Below are positions 39,941 to 51,857 of a stretch of 64,000 bases of DNA, one piece after another; the first letter of the stretch is position 1, and each line of letters starts with the position of its first letter. A program made the position numbers and the translations under genes. The notes under the pieces are model-generated. The model was given only the letters and a program-made list of their open reading frames with translations. It had not been told where the DNA came from and did no database searches. Origin of the DNA: Symbiodinium sp. CCMP2592 (taxonomy: Eukaryota > Sar > Dinophyceae > Suessiales > Symbiodiniaceae); NCBI GenBank assembly GCA_905221615.1, contig CAJNDT010000132.1, positions 41,001 to 105,000 of the forward strand. The letters are read 5' to 3'.

Positions 39941-39950
39941 AGGGGAGTGA

Positions 39951-39993
39951 TACACACACACACATATACATATACATATATATATATATATCT
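39951..39993. repeat. CA/TA dinucleotide repeat
   Basis: (AC)n followed by (AT)n, about 43 bp. Confidence 0.9.
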
Positions 39994-40379
39994 CAAGGAT
40001 TGCTGGGACTCAGGGAACACGTTGGTTGCGTCGAGATTTGGTCCTGGGCAAGATCGTGCCTGGCAAGATGCATAGTGAAAGTGCCTCTAGCGATCCTGCC
40101 AAAGCCATACTTTCCATCGGGTGGACGTTTGTTGTTTGGCACTCATCCGAGGCCACCTTCGGCTTTCGCAGCATTGCGGCCCAGGCAACGTGTCGCTCCT
40201 GTGGGTTTCTATGGCATCCAGTGTCCTGTTGAGGCAAGTTTCAGCGATGGAAGATTAGTGATGTGCTGTAGCTGCTTTAGACCAACACCACGAAACGCCT
40301 GCATACAGCATTAGAGTTTCAGCCACAGTACTGTTTTTTCGATGGCAGGAATTGCGTCAACTCCCGCTACCACTGCCAC
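39994..40379. other. Unassigned segment before the trinucleotide array
   Basis: Short frames only, with no motif. Confidence 0.4.
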
Positions 40380-40731
40380 TGCCTCTCTTTTTACCCTGGC
40401 GCTGCTGTTGCTTCCGCTAAGACTGCTTCTAATTCTGCTGCTCCTGCTGCTGGTGCTGCTGCTGCTGCGGCTACGGCTACAGCTACGGCTACAGCTACGG
40501 CTACGGCTACGGCTGCTGCTACTGCTACTGCTACTCCCACTACTACTACTACTACTGCTACTACTGCTACTACTACTACTAGTACTACTACTACTACTAC
40601 TGCTACTACTGCTACTACTACTACTACGACGACGACTACTACTACTACTACCACCACTACAACAAAAAACTACTACTACTACTACTACGACGACGACTAC
40701 TACTACCTCTACTACTTCTACTACTACTACG

Positions 40732-40783
<52 letters not shown>

Positions 40784-40983
40784 GTAGCACTTTAATACTA
40801 CTACTACTACTACAACTACTACTCCTCCTCCTCCTGCTACTACTACTACTACTACTACTGCTACTACTGCTACTACTGCTACTACTGCTACTCCTACTCC
40901 TCCTCCTCCTACTACTACTACTACTACCACTATTACTACTAGTTCTGCTGCTACTACTACTACTACTACTGCTACTGCTACTG

Positions 40984-41022
<39 letters not shown>

Positions 41023-41056
41023 ATGCTACTGCCACTAAGTTACTATTACTGAGGTT

Positions 41057-41100
<44 letters not shown>

Positions 41101-41107
41101 GCTCCTA

Positions 41108-41193
<86 letters not shown>

Positions 41194-41198
41194 GCTGC
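40380..41198. repeat. Very long CTA/CTG trinucleotide array passing into a CTCCTG hexamer array
   Basis: About 820 bp. 40380-41100 is mostly ACT/CTA triplets with CTG, CGA and CTC variants. 41100-41190 is a homogeneous (GCTCCT)n run of ~15 units. Poly-Leu, poly-Val, poly-Ser and Arg-Ser frames across it are artefacts. Confidence 0.95.
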
Positions 41199-43597
41199 GA
41201 CCACGACCGTTAAGACAACGACTACCGCGACCACGAACACGACCATGACGACGACCACGACCCATCTGCTTTTATCACCTGGTCAGGTAGCGCAAGAGTC
41301 TCAGAAGCCTCTTCTGCTGTGGTCCACCACCGCGACACTGGGCCAGAAAGCCCCTTGGGCGTGGATGCAAATTGGGTGTGGCTGAGCTCCAATCCTCCCT
41401 TAACTTCTAAACGTGCATTTGGGGTTGTGCCTTTGCTTGTGCAAGGCAGGCCAGCCCCTCTGATGCACCAACTTCACAGAGCACAATTGTTGGGCAAATT
41501 GAAACTCTGCGTTTCTTGCTCTCCGTTTCTTGCCACCACAGTGTCACCATAAGCCGTAAGCGAGTGTTGGCTGCATGGGGATGCTTGGGACCTCCCTAAG
41601 TCTCCAGGAAGGGCAACCGTGGCAAGGGGCATCAGTATGCAACAATCATACACCGTCCAGGTGGTGAGCCAGGCACAGCAGCTGACCTCGACAGAGGCTA
41701 TCAGCGAGGCGGAGACAGTTTGCTGTCCCTTCCCGTCTCATCGCATGTTCAGATTCCTTGAAGTTTTCATGCAGTAATTGCTGGACGGAGCTCCTAAGCG
41801 CTTGTCGCACATTTGAGCACCTGAACCCGAAGCTGCTGACAGTGGCGTTGGGAAAGGTTCGAAACCTCCGGCAGATCTGGCGTGACGGCGGGCTTAGCCA
41901 GGATGTGCATCGGATGCAATGGTTGAGAGAGCTACTGGAATGTTGCCGTACGGTACAGTCCTATCGCGTGTAGGTTCCTTACTCTGCCAGTGTCGGTGTG
42001 CAGAGTAGCGTGTCAGATGTAGTGCGTGCCGCGTAACCGCACATGTGTCATGCTTTCGTATGCCAGGAGCTGCCTGCTCCCGCATAATCGCGGCTTGAAT
42101 CCAGAGAGCGGCTGAGACTTTCAATCCAGAGCCCAGAGTTGGCTGGAATCAGAACTCGCGGCTTCGTGGTTCTCTCATGCAAGGTGCCACCGGAGTGCGG
42201 CGAGTTTTGCGAGGTGCTGGAAGGCTCACCCTTCAGTGGCGCGGGTGCAAAGTCCGGATGAATAGCTGAAGGCACAACGGTAAACTAAACCTTGACTTGG
42301 AACCTAGATCTTCAGAAGAACGTGTCGTACGCTTAGTCAAGAATGATCCTCGAGATGTTTGCCCGAAGCATGTTGACGAGGCTGGCCAGCAAAGTCAGTT
42401 TCTTTTGCTATGATACTATCTTGTCTTCTGTTGCTAACCAATCCGCAGACGGTGTGTTGGATTCGGACTGTGGCGTGCGAGGGGATCAGCCTACACAAGG
42501 ACATACACAACAACTCGCAGATCAGTAGCTCCTCATTTCACCGAGAGCAGCTCTTGAAGAGCAGTCGCTGCGAACTATGCTGAGGTGTCGGCGAGACCTG
42601 TGCGCAGCTGACGCCTCCCGCAGGGCGCGAGCTGCGGCCTTTAGCGCTCTCTGGCGTAGAAATTCCTCTGTTAGGCTTCCTTAGACTCCTAGACTCTAGA
42701 TCGTTCTTGGCTTCCCTTCCTTCCAGAAGGCTTGGGAACGGCTGGGTAATCCTTGGGCCCTCCTGCGAGGAAGTACCTCTCCTGCGAGGGACCCTGCGAC
42801 ACCGTGACCGACCTCGTGCCTCGGGCTGCCATAAAGTCTGGAGAGCTTTTGCCTTCTGCTCGGTACTTGGTTCCATTCCTCATCGCTGAGCTTCTGGGGT
42901 TTGAGCAGATACCGAGGACTACTGCACGCGCAATGTCACCACACTGTCCGTGCAGGGCACCTGGGATCCAGCTGGGGCACTGCTGCGTCTGGGCCGGAAA
43001 AAGTCGTCAGGCTTTTCACGGGCTTCAGGAAGATGTAAGGCAGAGGATCAAGACAAGGGCTTCGGGCAAGTAGCTGAGACGAGAGGGCCTTGGCAAGTTG
43101 AGACCGCCAAGAAGCAGTGAAGCGCCTCGAAACCCTGCACAATCTCTCTCTCTACGCAAAGATTCACCAAAATCGCTGCCTCTCACCCCCTGCATCTGCA
43201 AAGCACTCGGAGGCACGGTGGCTGGCAGGCAGGCTGTCTGCAGGGAGTGGCTTTGGCCCACAGCCACCAGGACATGAAATCAGAGATTTGGCATCAGGGC
43301 CTTCCTGATAAACAGGGTTGGGGGTTTTCTAAAGTCTGTGCTGCCAGGGCCTTTCCTTCCTCGCAGGGATTTCGCCCTTACGATGAGCTTTCGGGCCCTT
43401 CTTGGGGGTGTGTCCTTAGGCAGAGCCAGGGAGGTGAAAGCCTGGGCCGGATGTTCCAATTGCATGCTGCCGCGAGCTCTTCAGATCGGGCTCGCTCGAC
43501 CTGAGGTCCAGGTTTTGGCTGGTTCCTTGTAGAGATACGGCACACAAGCGATAAGAAACCGCGACTTCGCTCATGGCGGACGTAAGGCCAAACTTCC
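41199..43597. other. Unassigned segment, no clear gene
   Basis: About 2.4 kb of unique-looking sequence with short frames only. The stretch at 42753-43073 (plus) is moderately protein-like (SCEGPCDTVTDLVPRAAIKS) but has no motif. Confidence 0.35.
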
Positions 43598-43792
43598 ATG
43601 CGTCTGACGCTCCACTTCGATGAGCCCTGCTCTCAGCTCGTCGCTGCAGACTTCGAAGCTCTTTCAACAGTTCCGAGGTCTCCCGTGAAGGTTTCTGTGT
43701 TCATGAACGGCACCCTGGCACCCTACGGGGAGTTGCGGGTGGAGGTCGGGAAGGGTCGGAAGGCAGTGAAGGAAGCCGTTGCAAAGGAGTGA
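43598..43792 (+). CDS. Exon-like ORF, unknown protein
   Basis: A 64-residue ORF from ATG 43598 with balanced, domain-like composition: MRLTLHFDEPCSQLVAADFE, then SPVKVSVFMNGTLAPYGELR and a Lys/Glu-rich end (GKGRKAVKEAVAKE) before TGA. It alternates hydrophobic and charged residues like a beta-rich domain. No family is recognised. It could be a last exon of a host gene; no flanking exons were established. Confidence 0.3.
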   Translation: MRLTLHFDEPCSQLVAADFEALSTVPRSPVKVSVFMNGTLAPYGELRVEVGKGRKAVKEAVAKE

Positions 43793-46700
43793 TCTTGTGC
43801 TCATGTAGCCAGTTTGAGAGCACGTCTTTATCATGAAATTTTGAGGTTGGGCATTCGTACCCGTGGATGCACCGTTGGGGCTGTCTGATTCGATTTCTTC
43901 GAAGCCTTCACATGACTGGCTGCTTTGGAAGCTAAGCAGATCAACTCTGAGCACGATCTAGGCCTTGTGTCGGGGCTAGGGCGAGACATGTAACCGCACT
44001 ATGTGGCAGGGAAGCTCGGTTTATTCTCCGGGAGAATGGCTGCACATCCTCATAGACGGCGCAGAGCTTCGAAGCTGCAAAGGAAATTGTGGCAGAGCGT
44101 GGCTGATGTCCAGGGAGTGCTCTCCAGTGCTCGTGATTTGTTCGACGACACATGGCATGTGCAAGGGATCTGTATTGGAATCATGGCTTCTCATCTCCGT
44201 TCAGCCTTCATGCACAAGAGGCGGACGATTCGAGGCATTTGCGTGGTGGCGGAAGTTTTCTTGTCGATTACATGGCGCTTGGAGACTGTTGCATTCCCTG
44301 CCCTCAGGTTGCTCTTCGAGTATTCCGGTGACACTGATGTTGACTGGAGCATCTGCCCCTTCACGAAAGTTGATTTCTGGCAGTCCCGAGCTTGCGGTCA
44401 GGGCTTGGCATCGTTCTGCTCGCTCCTTCAAAAGAGTGCTGGCTTGCTGCTGCCAGGTCTGGTGCAAACTTGTACCGGCTTCGTGTGCAACGCTAGCCGC
44501 CTGGTGCAGCATATCTGGAGGAAGCACGCAGGCTTTGAACGCTAAATTGCAGGATTCAGAGATTTCCAAATGGGTTCCGGAACAGGCCAGAAGATGTAAA
44601 GTAGGCGGGTGACCGCAAGCGTGCAAGTTGCTCGCATTACGCTGGAGGGATTCCCAGCTTTCGCGGCGTCTCAACTTTCCAACCCAGGGCTTTCAGGTCT
44701 AAGAGACTCTCTGCCACTGAGGCTACATACCGGACCCCACGGCTGTTTGCCAGGGCCTCGCCTGCGATCCCCAGGCGGGACAGGGTGCGGTGGCCTGAGA
44801 CGCCAAAATGTCTGCGATCCACCGTCTTTCGAGGTGGATCACGAAGTCTGCTGCGTCAAAGAGGCACCAGACCAGACAACGCCCCCTGGCCAAGAGCACT
44901 CCGCTAGGCCGCTAGCCCCTCCGGAAGAGCAGAAGAGGAAACAGATGAACTATCAAGACGACCGAAGACCGTGTGCCCGGTGTGTCAAGGTTCCTGGGCC
45001 AAGATTACCTCTCTACCACCATGGACATGAGCATCCCTCCCAGCTCCTCGGACTGCTTCAGGAGGGGATTGATCAGGATCTGCTGCGAACTCTAGGCTCG
45101 GCGGAGTTGCGATGCTTCTGGGATTTGAGAGCAGCGATTGGCGGTTAGGCGACTGGCTCCACGACATCCTACGGCGGCTGTACGAGGACGACAGCTCCGA
45201 GCTGTTTGCCTGCGTGGCACAGAACGATCCACGAGGCCAGCCCTGAAGAGCCCTGAACAGGTAGGTCTGTTTCGACAGAGTCCTGGTCCCAGAACGGTCC
45301 ACAAACGAAGCCACAGCCACGCATGATGTTGCGGCCAAGCAGCTGCAGAGTGTTTCCAGTCCACAGCTCCGAAGACATCCGCTCTGCTTTGCCTTCCTGC
45401 GATCCTAATCCTAGACTCCTCCCGCCTTTGTAAGACGATCTCAGGATGGGGTCGGGTAAGCTTATGGCTTAAGGGTTTCAGGGTTCAGAGGCGAGCGTCG
45501 GTTCAGGTTCTGAACTGAGTTAATTCGTGAGGCTGCATTCTGAACTGGTGCAGATGTCGAGCACCTCGCTTTCACCTCACATCGAAGTTAACGTGAATCC
45601 GGGCCTGGCTCTGGGCGATTCGAGAACAGAAAGGATGGTGGCATGGGAATGAAACTGGCAGAAAACCGTTTGAAGGCGAGTTACCATGTACGTGAAGAAC
45701 TGAAATAGCATCAAGCAACGTGGGCGTAAGACTCTGGAACCTGCCCGATCTAAGACCACCTGACTGGTTCTGTTTTTGGCTTCAGGCCTATTCGGGGAGC
45801 TCTGCAAAACCTACGTCGCCCGTGCCATCAGCGACGGCTTCAAAACACTACCCACGGGGCCACTTATACTCAATGCCGGGGCCTCCAGCCTGACTGAAGT
45901 AGGAATTGGGAGTTCAGGTTCCGGAGCATGGTCTCTCTCAATGGGGCTTACGCGCTATGAGTGGCGATGTCATTTTTGCAGAGCACCCTGAATTACTGGT
46001 GCTTCGTGTGGACAGACAAGTCAGGACGAACGAGATCTCGCAAGTCAATCTGTTCGAGTGAGTGACTGAACGACGAAAGCACGGCCCGAGTTCATAGCGT
46101 AGAACCGTGAACTCGTCGTGCTAGTAGTCGACATGACCTTTATTGAACCGGACTCTCGGGAAGAGGCCGACAACGCCGTTGCGGACATGGTCGCGAAGTT
46201 GCAGCAATTCAAACCACTTCCACAAATCGTGTCTTCGTCTGCAAAGATCGAGAGCCAGGTTGTCTTGGCGAGCAGCCGCAGACAAGCAGCTTACGGATCA
46301 TCTGCTGCTGGTTTCACGGTCGTCTGTCCTAGAGGTATTTGACAGCTGAAGGCCCTGTGTGCTGGGGATGGGTTCTTGCTGGAGGCCCAGAAACTCAAGC
46401 ACCTAGGTGCTGATTTGTGCCGATCTACCTATCTTTTCGAGCTTCCTGGCCAGCATCACTTGAACAGTTGATGCCGCACGGGAGCTTCACCACTTGACAA
46501 GACAGCGGATGCAGGCTTCCTCTACGGCATGATCACGAATCAGGGTGCTTTCAACTGGGCGCCTTGGCGATGTCCCAACGCTGGACCACTTTGGATCCAC
46601 GCTACGAAGCGACACAATCCATGGCCACGGCTTTTCTATGCTACTACATGTTTTCCTATCAGTGCGAAGTACCACATGAACTGCTTTGTGCGCACTGCTA

Positions 46701-47217
46701 CCAAGATGATGAATATTGGGTAAACCTGCCTTCCACCAATTGTCACATCCAGTCGAGTTGGGGAAGGATTGAATGCGGATCTGCACTATCTTCCATTGCA
46801 TTTCTTGGTTCCCAGTCGTGGGGAAAGACTGGGGTCTGATAGGAAGCCAAACAGAGCTATCCGGTTGAACTCTAATACTACATCGGGTCTAAGGTTCGAG
46901 TGCAGGAACAGAATGGCCACTTGTGACATGCTCAAAGCCTTTGAGGTTGTTTCGTGAGCCGTGCTGCGACCTCGTTGGAACCTCCAACTCCTTTGTGTGG
47001 ACGGCAAAATCCACGTGTTCGCGTCGCCGTCCATGCTTCACCCCACTGTAAGTCTCGCCACGCTACCTTTACATTGCAAAGTGCCGACCATCTCTTTCTC
47101 ATTGTGCAGCTGATCGTGTAGAATGCAGCAAGAGGAAACTACACAGGACAAGTACGAAGTGTGTCAACCCACGATGTTTCATTCTTGTGCATCGGCAGTC
47201 GGTCCGCCATCTTATAA
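43793..47217. other. Unassigned segment with competing short frames
   Basis: About 3.4 kb. Overlapping plus frames at 44001-44612, 44609-45148 and 46529-46839 look partly protein-like, but none shows a motif and splice structure is unclear. Confidence 0.35.
44680..44775 (-). pseudogene. Possible tRNA-derived relic
   Basis: On the minus strand, TAGCCTCAGTGGCAGAG matches the internal A box and D-arm of tRNA genes. CCCTGGGTT follows ~30 bases later at the B-box position, but the B box is incomplete (GGTTGGA instead of GGTTCGA). This may be a tRNA-derived SINE head or a pseudo-tRNA. Confidence 0.25.
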
Positions 47218-47300
47218 TAAATAGATATATGTATATGTATCTATATATATATATATATATATATATTTTATTATATATATATATATATTTTCGTAATGTT
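47218..47300. repeat. TA-rich palindromic array
   Basis: (TA)n runs with an imperfect ATTTTATTATAT centre, likely to extrude a hairpin. Confidence 0.9.
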
Positions 47301-47325
47301 GCACATGCTCGTCTATCCATTCTAC

Positions 47326-47500
47326 ATATATACTAATGTGTTTGTATGTATGTGGATACGTATATGCACGCGTACACGCATGAATGTATGTACACATGCG
47401 TTTGTAAGTATGGTAAGTATGTAAGTGTGTAAGTAAACATACCTATAAGCAAGTAAGTAAGTACTGTATGTATGTGAGTAGTATGTACACATGTGCGTGT
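47326..47500. repeat. GTAT/GTAA tetranucleotide-like array
   Basis: Degenerate GTATGTAT and AAGTAAGT units. Confidence 0.75.
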
Positions 47501-47639
47501 GGAGCTTTCGAGTGCATTGACGGCCGATATGGCTCGATCCTTGCGTAGTAGTTTAGCATGTTTGTGGTGCCGAAACCCGGCCAGCAGGTTTTGCTACTGA
47601 CCCGCCAAGCGGATTCATCTTCGCTGCGACCGGAAGAAA

Positions 47640-47735
47640 ATGTACGTATTTATGTGTACGTATGGCGTATACATATATACACACACACATATATATATAT
47701 ATATACGTGTACATACATATACACAGTATTGTTTC
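47640..47735. repeat. GTAT / CA / TA mixed microsatellite
   Basis: TATGTGTACGTATGG, CACACACATATATATAT and TACATACATATACAC runs. Confidence 0.8.
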
Positions 47736-47887
47736 ATGTATTGCAATCCCACGACAAGCACCACAGGAACAAACAAGCAGCACCAGAGTTCGACATGTTT
47801 TAGGCCGCAGCTCTGCAACCTTTGTGGTGTTTTTTTGGCAGGGTCAGTCGTCCATCTTTTTGTCAGGAACATGCCCACCAGCTGTTT

Positions 47888-47965
47888 CAGCATATGTAGG
47901 AACACATACATACGCACACATACATACATGCGTACGCACATACGTACGTAACTACATACATGCAT
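47888..47965. repeat. CATA/CGTA tetranucleotide array
   Basis: ACATACATACGCACACATAC and ACGTACGTAACTACATACAT runs. Confidence 0.8.
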
Positions 47966-49461
47966 TCACACCTCTACAGCCAGCAAAACACAAATCCCAA
48001 CGATTCCCTAAATTATAATCAGTTAACTCCTACAAATCCGTAACGGAGGTCCTTTTTGACTCTCTGCGATCCCTGTTATCACGCCGGTGCACTTCTCATT
48101 TTTGCATGGTGAATGCTTGTTGAGCAGACGGACTGCGACACAGCACCTGCGCTCCCTACCGTCTTCCCGGGTATAAAGCTGTGCGCCCGGCATTCGGAGC
48201 AATCCATATGTTTCCTACAACACCGCATCTTGGCGGCCTTGCGAAGGCGGAAGGTACACCAGCATCAGATGTTTTGATTATCGTGGTTATACGACATATG
48301 CCTGCAGAAAACTCATCTGTAGGTCCGTTGCTTCAAAACTACCCACCCGTACTTGTATGTCTTTGTTTTTTCGTCTACGGGAGCTGTCGACAGCTCTTTT
48401 TCACGCTGGACTGGTGGTAGAGACTGCCTGCTTGCTAGCACTGCTTGCCATGCGGCGTCCTTTCGCGAGGTTCCCGTGGGCTGAAAGTCTGCTTTGAACG
48501 GGCTTGACAGCCCTACGGTCAACCCCCAACGAACCCAAAACCCGTCGACAAAGGGGGTAGTCGGTATTGCTTCAGGTCGTCAGCGCCTTCCCATTCGAGC
48601 TGACTCTGCGCTATGTGGTGCCAGGTGTGCTCTGCAGAGTCCGTGGTATGTCGTGTCATGTGCTCGCAGCATTTGCTTGATGGTCTTGGGGACCACTTGT
48701 AGGCTCTCGCGTCTCAGCGAGCCTCTAAACGAAGACTAGAGTCACTAGAGCCCTCTCTTCAGCCTACACCCTCTTCTACAACGTGCTGGAGACCGCACCC
48801 TGGCCCTCTTGGCAGTATCTCACTGAGTATGCGGAGGATCCATCGGCACCTCGGGCATTTCAGACTTCTTGACTTCTTCTGCTTCTTATGCCCTCAAGCT
48901 CCTGCCGCTGCTGCTGTTCCAACTTGTTGCAAGCACAGAGCATGTCCGGCATTTTGTTACCTTAGTTCGGATCGGGACAGTCCTAGTCCGAGACACGAAG
49001 GAAAGCAAGAATTGACGGAAGGAAGGCAAGAAGGAAGGAACTCAAGGAAAGAGGGTTCTGGGGTGTTGGGAGGCTTTGGATACCAACGATTGGGTGTGCA
49101 GAGACTTGTTGCGTCCGTCGTTGTGGGCCCCGAGATCTCGCTACAAAGGGGCTTGTTTGTTGAAGTTCTCTGGGGCCAGATCGCTTCAAAGACAACCTTC
49201 GGAGATGGCCTGGTCTCATCGGGACAAAGTCGTTGCCTATGACAGGCTTGCGCGCTGCAGCTCACACCCCTCAGACAAGAGAAGGAAGAGCTGTTGCAAG
49301 CTGGCCTCTCGGTGCAGGCGGCAGGGCTGGGCTCGAGTTGAGGCTCTCTGAAGTTTCGGCAAGAAAGACCTTAGAGGAACGTTGAGCAGCTGCCGAAACT
49401 CCCCATCCCGCAACGAAGCTTCTGGTAGGCGGTGCAAAGTGGAGGGCCCGGGGGCCTCACT
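47966..49461. other. Unassigned segment
   Basis: No gene is recognised. A GAAGG-rich stretch lies at 49000-49050. Confidence 0.35.
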
Positions 49462-49560
49462 GCAGGAGCTTCACCTGGCATCAGCTGGGCAGATCCTGGA
49501 ATCCCTGGTGTGCTCCAACTACAACAACTTCTCCTTCCGGTACATCTCCATGGTCCAGGC
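49462..49560 (+). CDS. Exon-like stretch, unknown protein
   Basis: After a CACTGCAG acceptor-like string, the frame reads ELHLASAGQILESLVCSNYN and then NFSFRYISMVQ, which is well composed. It is followed by GC-rich sequence. A further fragment GPTFYFPEDDGRLGF reads in another frame at ~49640. Together these hint at a split host gene. No family is recognised. Confidence 0.25.
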
Positions 49561-51847
49561 CAGGGACCAGGGAGGGGGGGGCCGAGGGCCGAGCTTCTGT
49601 GGTGCGCACGATGCCAGGAGATGGGTCCCGGGCGAGACGGTCCGACCTTCTACTTCCCGGAGGACGATGGTCGGCTGGGCTTCCTGCAGCCCCAATGCAA
49701 CAAGCAAGGGAATGTTGGGGGGGTTGAGCAGGAGCTCACTCTCTCTGAGGACATTCAGGGTCATAGGAGGACTTTTGCAAGCCCTCTTCGTGCCGAAGGT
49801 ACTTTCTACGCGATGGTATGAGCCAGCAAGGGCACGGGGGAGGACAAGGCGCACCGATTCTTCAGCCAGCATTCGGCTCCATTTTTCGAGCACTTGTGCT
49901 TCGCTCTTGATTTCTGCCAACCCGGTGGGCCTCATGAGAAACCGGGCACGTCCTGCTTTGTGATCGTGTGACGAAACATAACCGAGAAACTCCGTGGTAC
50001 CTGCGTTTCCGTCACTGCGTCACTAGCTCGCATCAGATCGTGGGCTGCAGCGGCTGCGCTTTCTTGTGCGTAAGCCGAGTTCCCTTGAGATCTCTGGCTT
50101 TTTCCTGCAGGTGGCTTCGCGACGTCTCTTGGTCAGATCTACTTCGGGAACCGGGGCAGCCGAATCAACCTTGCCAGGTGCGCACATTGCAGTGGCTGCA
50201 GCTTCGGGTTCTTGTTTATCAGCATGGCATGACGTGCGACTGTCCTAGATAACAAAACCACATTGTCTGGTGGTCTGGTACAATTCAAGCTTTGTGGTTT
50301 CCACGATTTGTTGCAGCCTGTCGACTGGCGGTGGAGTGCTCTTGCGTGATGCGGCCTCAGTCGCTACAATGTCGGTCTGCGCCTAAAAACTTCGAAAATA
50401 ACACGCGAACATACATGAGACAGTAGCCAAGCTATGCAAGCTGCGGTTCGACTGACTGTCACTCGAGCACGCCTACAAACCTCATCGAAAAGATGTGGAA
50501 GGCCGAAACCAAGCGCAAGGACAAAGGAGCCAACACGGCATCTTGCGACCAGCACCGAAACGCGGCTTATTTTGGCATGATGCGGCAACAGCAGCTCTTG
50601 AGCTGTCCATCGGCACGAGTATTACTGCTGAAGATAAGGAGCCGCTGGCTCAATCCAGGCCAATATTGCAGTGGCTAATGCGGAACTTTGCAATTACCGC
50701 CGTGCTGTGTTTTGCTCTGGATCAAGTCTGATGCGCCAACAAAGAAGAGGCAGCCAGTCTGCTCCCTGCCACAACATGCAAGGCCTCGAGCTTGCAAGGC
50801 TTAAACGCACAACTGCGTCCATGTGTGTGGACCTAGATTCAGACAATATGACAACGAAGGATTGAGTTTGTTTCTTGACATGTGAGGTCCGGTTCACGTT
50901 TGGACATTTAGGGCCTCCGGACGGCAATGTGGAAGATGCGATTGGGACCCGAATGGCATAGCCGAAAGCAGGAATCCTCACACCCCAAGACTCGCAGACC
51001 TTAGCATCGCTGTCGCAGGGAGGACGTTTCTTCTTGGCGGCATGAGCCCTGGCCGCACTTCTTCTTATTCCTCTTAGTGAGTAGCTGCGTGGCAAGGAAC
51101 CAGATTTCGAGCGGCTTCTACATTCATCAGCCAAGGACATTCTCCCTCCGCTTCAGGACCTGAGAGACTTTCCTGCATGTTTTCCGCGGATTTGCACAAG
51201 TTGGCGGCCGTGAACACTGGCCAAGACAGGGGAACCCGCGGAAAGGGATGGAACCCTTGAAGCAACACCTACCCGCCCAACCCCATGGAGGCCGCAGATT
51301 GGCACCCGCCGGTTTGGATTCCTGAAACCAGCACCGCACAACAAGACTGCGAGAGAGGCATGTCGGCGCAGGGTTCAGGGTTGCCCCTGGCCCACACGAC
51401 GCATTGGAAGGAAGGAATGAAAGAGCGAGTCGGGCTTCTCCAGCGGGGGCGTGCCCTCAAGCCTGGCGAAAGAAAGGAGAGCCCCCGACTGTCCTCTGCT
51501 GAGGCTTCGGAGGCTTCGGACAGGTTAGGCCGGTAGGCTGAGGCAGTGGTGCAAGGTTCGGTGTTCGGCAGTCGAGGGATGGGAAGGCTTTCAGGTCAGG
51601 TTAAAGTGCAAAAAGCTCAGCCAGTGCGCAGGAATCAGGATGTTGAGATCCTCTCCGGGTGGGTGGGGTCGGGGGAGATACCACCCTGGATCTTCGGCGA
51701 GAGTGAGAGAGAGTGAGAGAGAGTGAGAGAGAGGGAGAGAGAGAGAGAGAGAGAAAACACCAACGAGGTCAGAGACGCCCGGAGAGTGCGAGGGCTGCTC
51801 GTGCTCTTTTGACTGTGCTGAAGGGGGAGAGAGAGAGAGAGAGAGAG
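49561..51847. other. Unassigned segment with GA microsatellites at its end
   Basis: No clear gene. GA-rich runs lie at 51698-51755 and 51828-51850. Confidence 0.4.
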
Positions 51848-51857
51848 AGATCATATT

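Noticed and set aside
40311-41265. Poly-Val, poly-Leu, poly-Ala and Arg-Ser ORFs on both strands
   Set aside because: Artefacts of the trinucleotide and hexamer arrays.
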